From positions 1 to 5,250 of the forward strand of contig JAKABL010000041.1 of assembly GCA_021801885.1 (NCBI GenBank): 5,250 nucleotides of DNA. Direction: 5' to 3'. Each line of letters begins with the position of its first letter. Position 1 is the first letter of the stretch. A model generated the notes under the pieces. That model was not told where the DNA came from. It did no database searches and worked only from the letters and a program-made list of their open reading frames with translations. This DNA comes from a bacterium. Its GTDB lineage: Bacteria > Patescibacteriota > Minisyncoccia > UBA6257 > 2-01-FULL-56-20. Made by a program: the position numbers and the translations under genes. Of this stretch, positions 4,291 through 5,250 are shown piece after piece.

Positions 4291-5250
4291 CTAGAAAAAT
4301 CTTTTGATGAGCATCGATCCTTCCTTTGCGTCTCTTACTTCATATCCTAGCCCCTCCAGCTCCGTCCGCAAAGCGTCGGACTGGATAAACTGTTTATTAC
4401 CTCTCGTTTCTTGATACTGGTTGAATTTCTCGATAATTTCATGCGAAATTTCCGGCGATTGGCCTGCGGTCTGGGTTATTCCGAGGCACAGGATATCGTC
4501 AACGATCCCCGCAAGGACATATTTCCCCTCGGCGGACACGCGGTCGTCCCTCAATGCCTCCATGAGTATGGAAAGTGCTTTGGGGGTGTTGAGGTCGTCA
4601 TCGAGCGCCGCATCGAGCTTCTCTTTCCATGCGCGCAGCGGCTCATCATCGATGATCGCATCGCCTTGATGCCGTTCTCGCTCGTCCCGCGCCCGGAGGG
4701 AAAGCGTGTAGACCGTTTCGAGCTCCTTTTTCGCCTGGGCGATCGCGCGATCGGAGAGGTCGAACGGGGAGCGGTAGTGGTGGGAAAAGATCATCCAGCG
4801 GAGAAGTGCCGGCGCGTGGGGGCCGTGGGCGCTGAGGAATTCGCGGATCGTCACGAAATTGCCTGCGCTCTTCGACATTTTCTTGCCATCCACAGTGAGC
4901 GCGCCCACGTGCATCCAGAGTCGTACGAACGGTTTCAGTCCTGACGCCGACTCCTGTTGCGCGATCTCCGCCTCGTGATGGGGAAACTTGAGGTCGATGC
5001 CGCCGCCATGAACCTCGTATTGGGGACCGAAATAGAATTCGCTTATCGCGGTGTCCTCGATATGCCATCCCGGACGGCCTTCGCCGAGAGGGGACGGCCA
5101 TGATGGCTCGTGCGCATTTGCGGCGTCGCGGAATTTCCACAGGCAGAAGTCGCCCTTGTTGCGTTTCCCCACGGCCTCGTCGATGCGCGATATGCCATCT
5201 TCCGCCTGCGCCGCCGTGCGCCCGGAGAGCGCGCCATAGTCGGGGTCTTT
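4291..5250 (-). CDS. cysS: Cysteinyl-tRNA synthetase, C-terminal part (5' end outside window)
   Basis: CysRS joins cysteine to tRNA-Cys in the cytoplasm. The visible 319 residues start in the middle of the catalytic domain at KDPDYGALSGR and run to the stop at 4293-4291. About 140 N-terminal residues, including the HIGH motif and first zinc cysteine, lie beyond the window edge (estimated by comparison with E. coli). Visible motifs, numbered from the edge, are DFCLWK (34-39), EPSWPSPLGEGRPGWHIE (48-65), HGGGIDLKFPHHEAEIAQ (81-98) and the KMSKS loop (124-128), followed by the helical anticodon-binding region. The C-terminal tail GLGYEVRDAKEG (300-311) is the usual short end. The zinc-ligand cysteine of the canonical 'WHIEC' is aspartate here (D66); the other two ligands, H91 and E95, keep exact E. 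coli spacing. I recall 'WHIED' forms from archaeal and Patescibacterial enzymes. The frame is open to the window edge, so the gene is partial only by cropping. Confidence 0.96.
   Translation of the reverse strand, partial: KDPDYGALSGRTAAQAEDGISRIDEAVGKRNKGDFCLWKFRDAANAHEPSWPSPLGEGRPGWHIEDTAISEFYFGPQYEVHGGGIDLKFPHHEAEIAQQESASGLKPFVRLWMHVGALTVDGKKMSKSAGNFVTIREFLSAHGPHAPALLRWMIFSHHYRSPFDLSDRAIAQAKKELETVYTLSLRARDERERHQGDAIIDDEPLRAWKEKLDAALDDDLNTPKALSILMEALRDDRVSAEGKYVLAGIVDDILCLGITQTAGQSPEISHEIIEKFNQYQETRGNKQFIQSDALRTELEGLGYEVRDAKEGSMLIKRFF

Noticed and set aside
4411..4944. Plus-strand open frame (177 codons) opposite cysS
   Set aside because: Shadow of a clear CysRS coding region; no ribosome site or recognisable motif.
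1..5250. tRNA, rRNA, CRISPR array, transposase or integrase
   Set aside because: No cloverleaf or T-loop pattern, no regularly spaced repeats, and no transposase or recombinase motifs on either strand.

Overview
The window carries bacterial housekeeping genes on the minus strand, a small regulatory pair on the plus strand, and an accessory-looking stretch between them. Base composition is near-balanced to moderately GC-rich, and standard stops are used: dnaB ends in TGA, so a code that reads UGA as glycine is excluded. Protein style points to the Candidate Phyla Radiation (Patescibacteria, Parcubacteria-like). The cues are the divergent RecR Toprim region, the 'WHIED' cysteinyl-tRNA synthetase subtype, and a compact sigma-factor/three-helix membrane protein pair of a kind I associate with such genomes. 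This lineage call is inference from family resemblance, not a database result.

Layout. Positions 1-1312 (+) hold an ECF-like sigma-70 family factor whose 3' end overlaps a three-helix membrane protein with a small beta-rich C-terminal domain. The overlap suggests translational coupling and possibly a sigma/membrane-regulator pair. Positions 1313-1737 have no confident gene but are rich in structure: a consensus-like TATAAT, two consecutive nested stem-loops, a G-poor linker, and a 14-bp perfect inverted repeat, ending at a strong Shine-Dalgarno. That Shine-Dalgarno serves a 118-residue cysteine-containing orphan protein at 1738-2094 (+), which is followed by a clear intrinsic terminator at 2149-2179.

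Positions 2182-5250 are minus strand and read from right to left: cysS (5' end cut by the window edge), a 108-base gap, dnaB, and recR. recR overlaps dnaB by ATGA. This is a replication/repair/translation cluster whose genes converge on the orphan gene; a weaker hairpin lies just after recR.

The most interesting part is 1416-1740. It could be a structured leader or small RNA controlling the orphan gene: a CCTCCCT element in the left arm of the inverted repeat is also the exact complement of the orphan gene's Shine-Dalgarno, which would allow two mutually exclusive folds. A competing reading is a small minus-strand gene at 1407-1643, which has its own well-placed GGAGGG. Other points worth attention are the Cys-to-Asp change at a zinc-ligand position of CysRS and the atypical RecR Toprim core.
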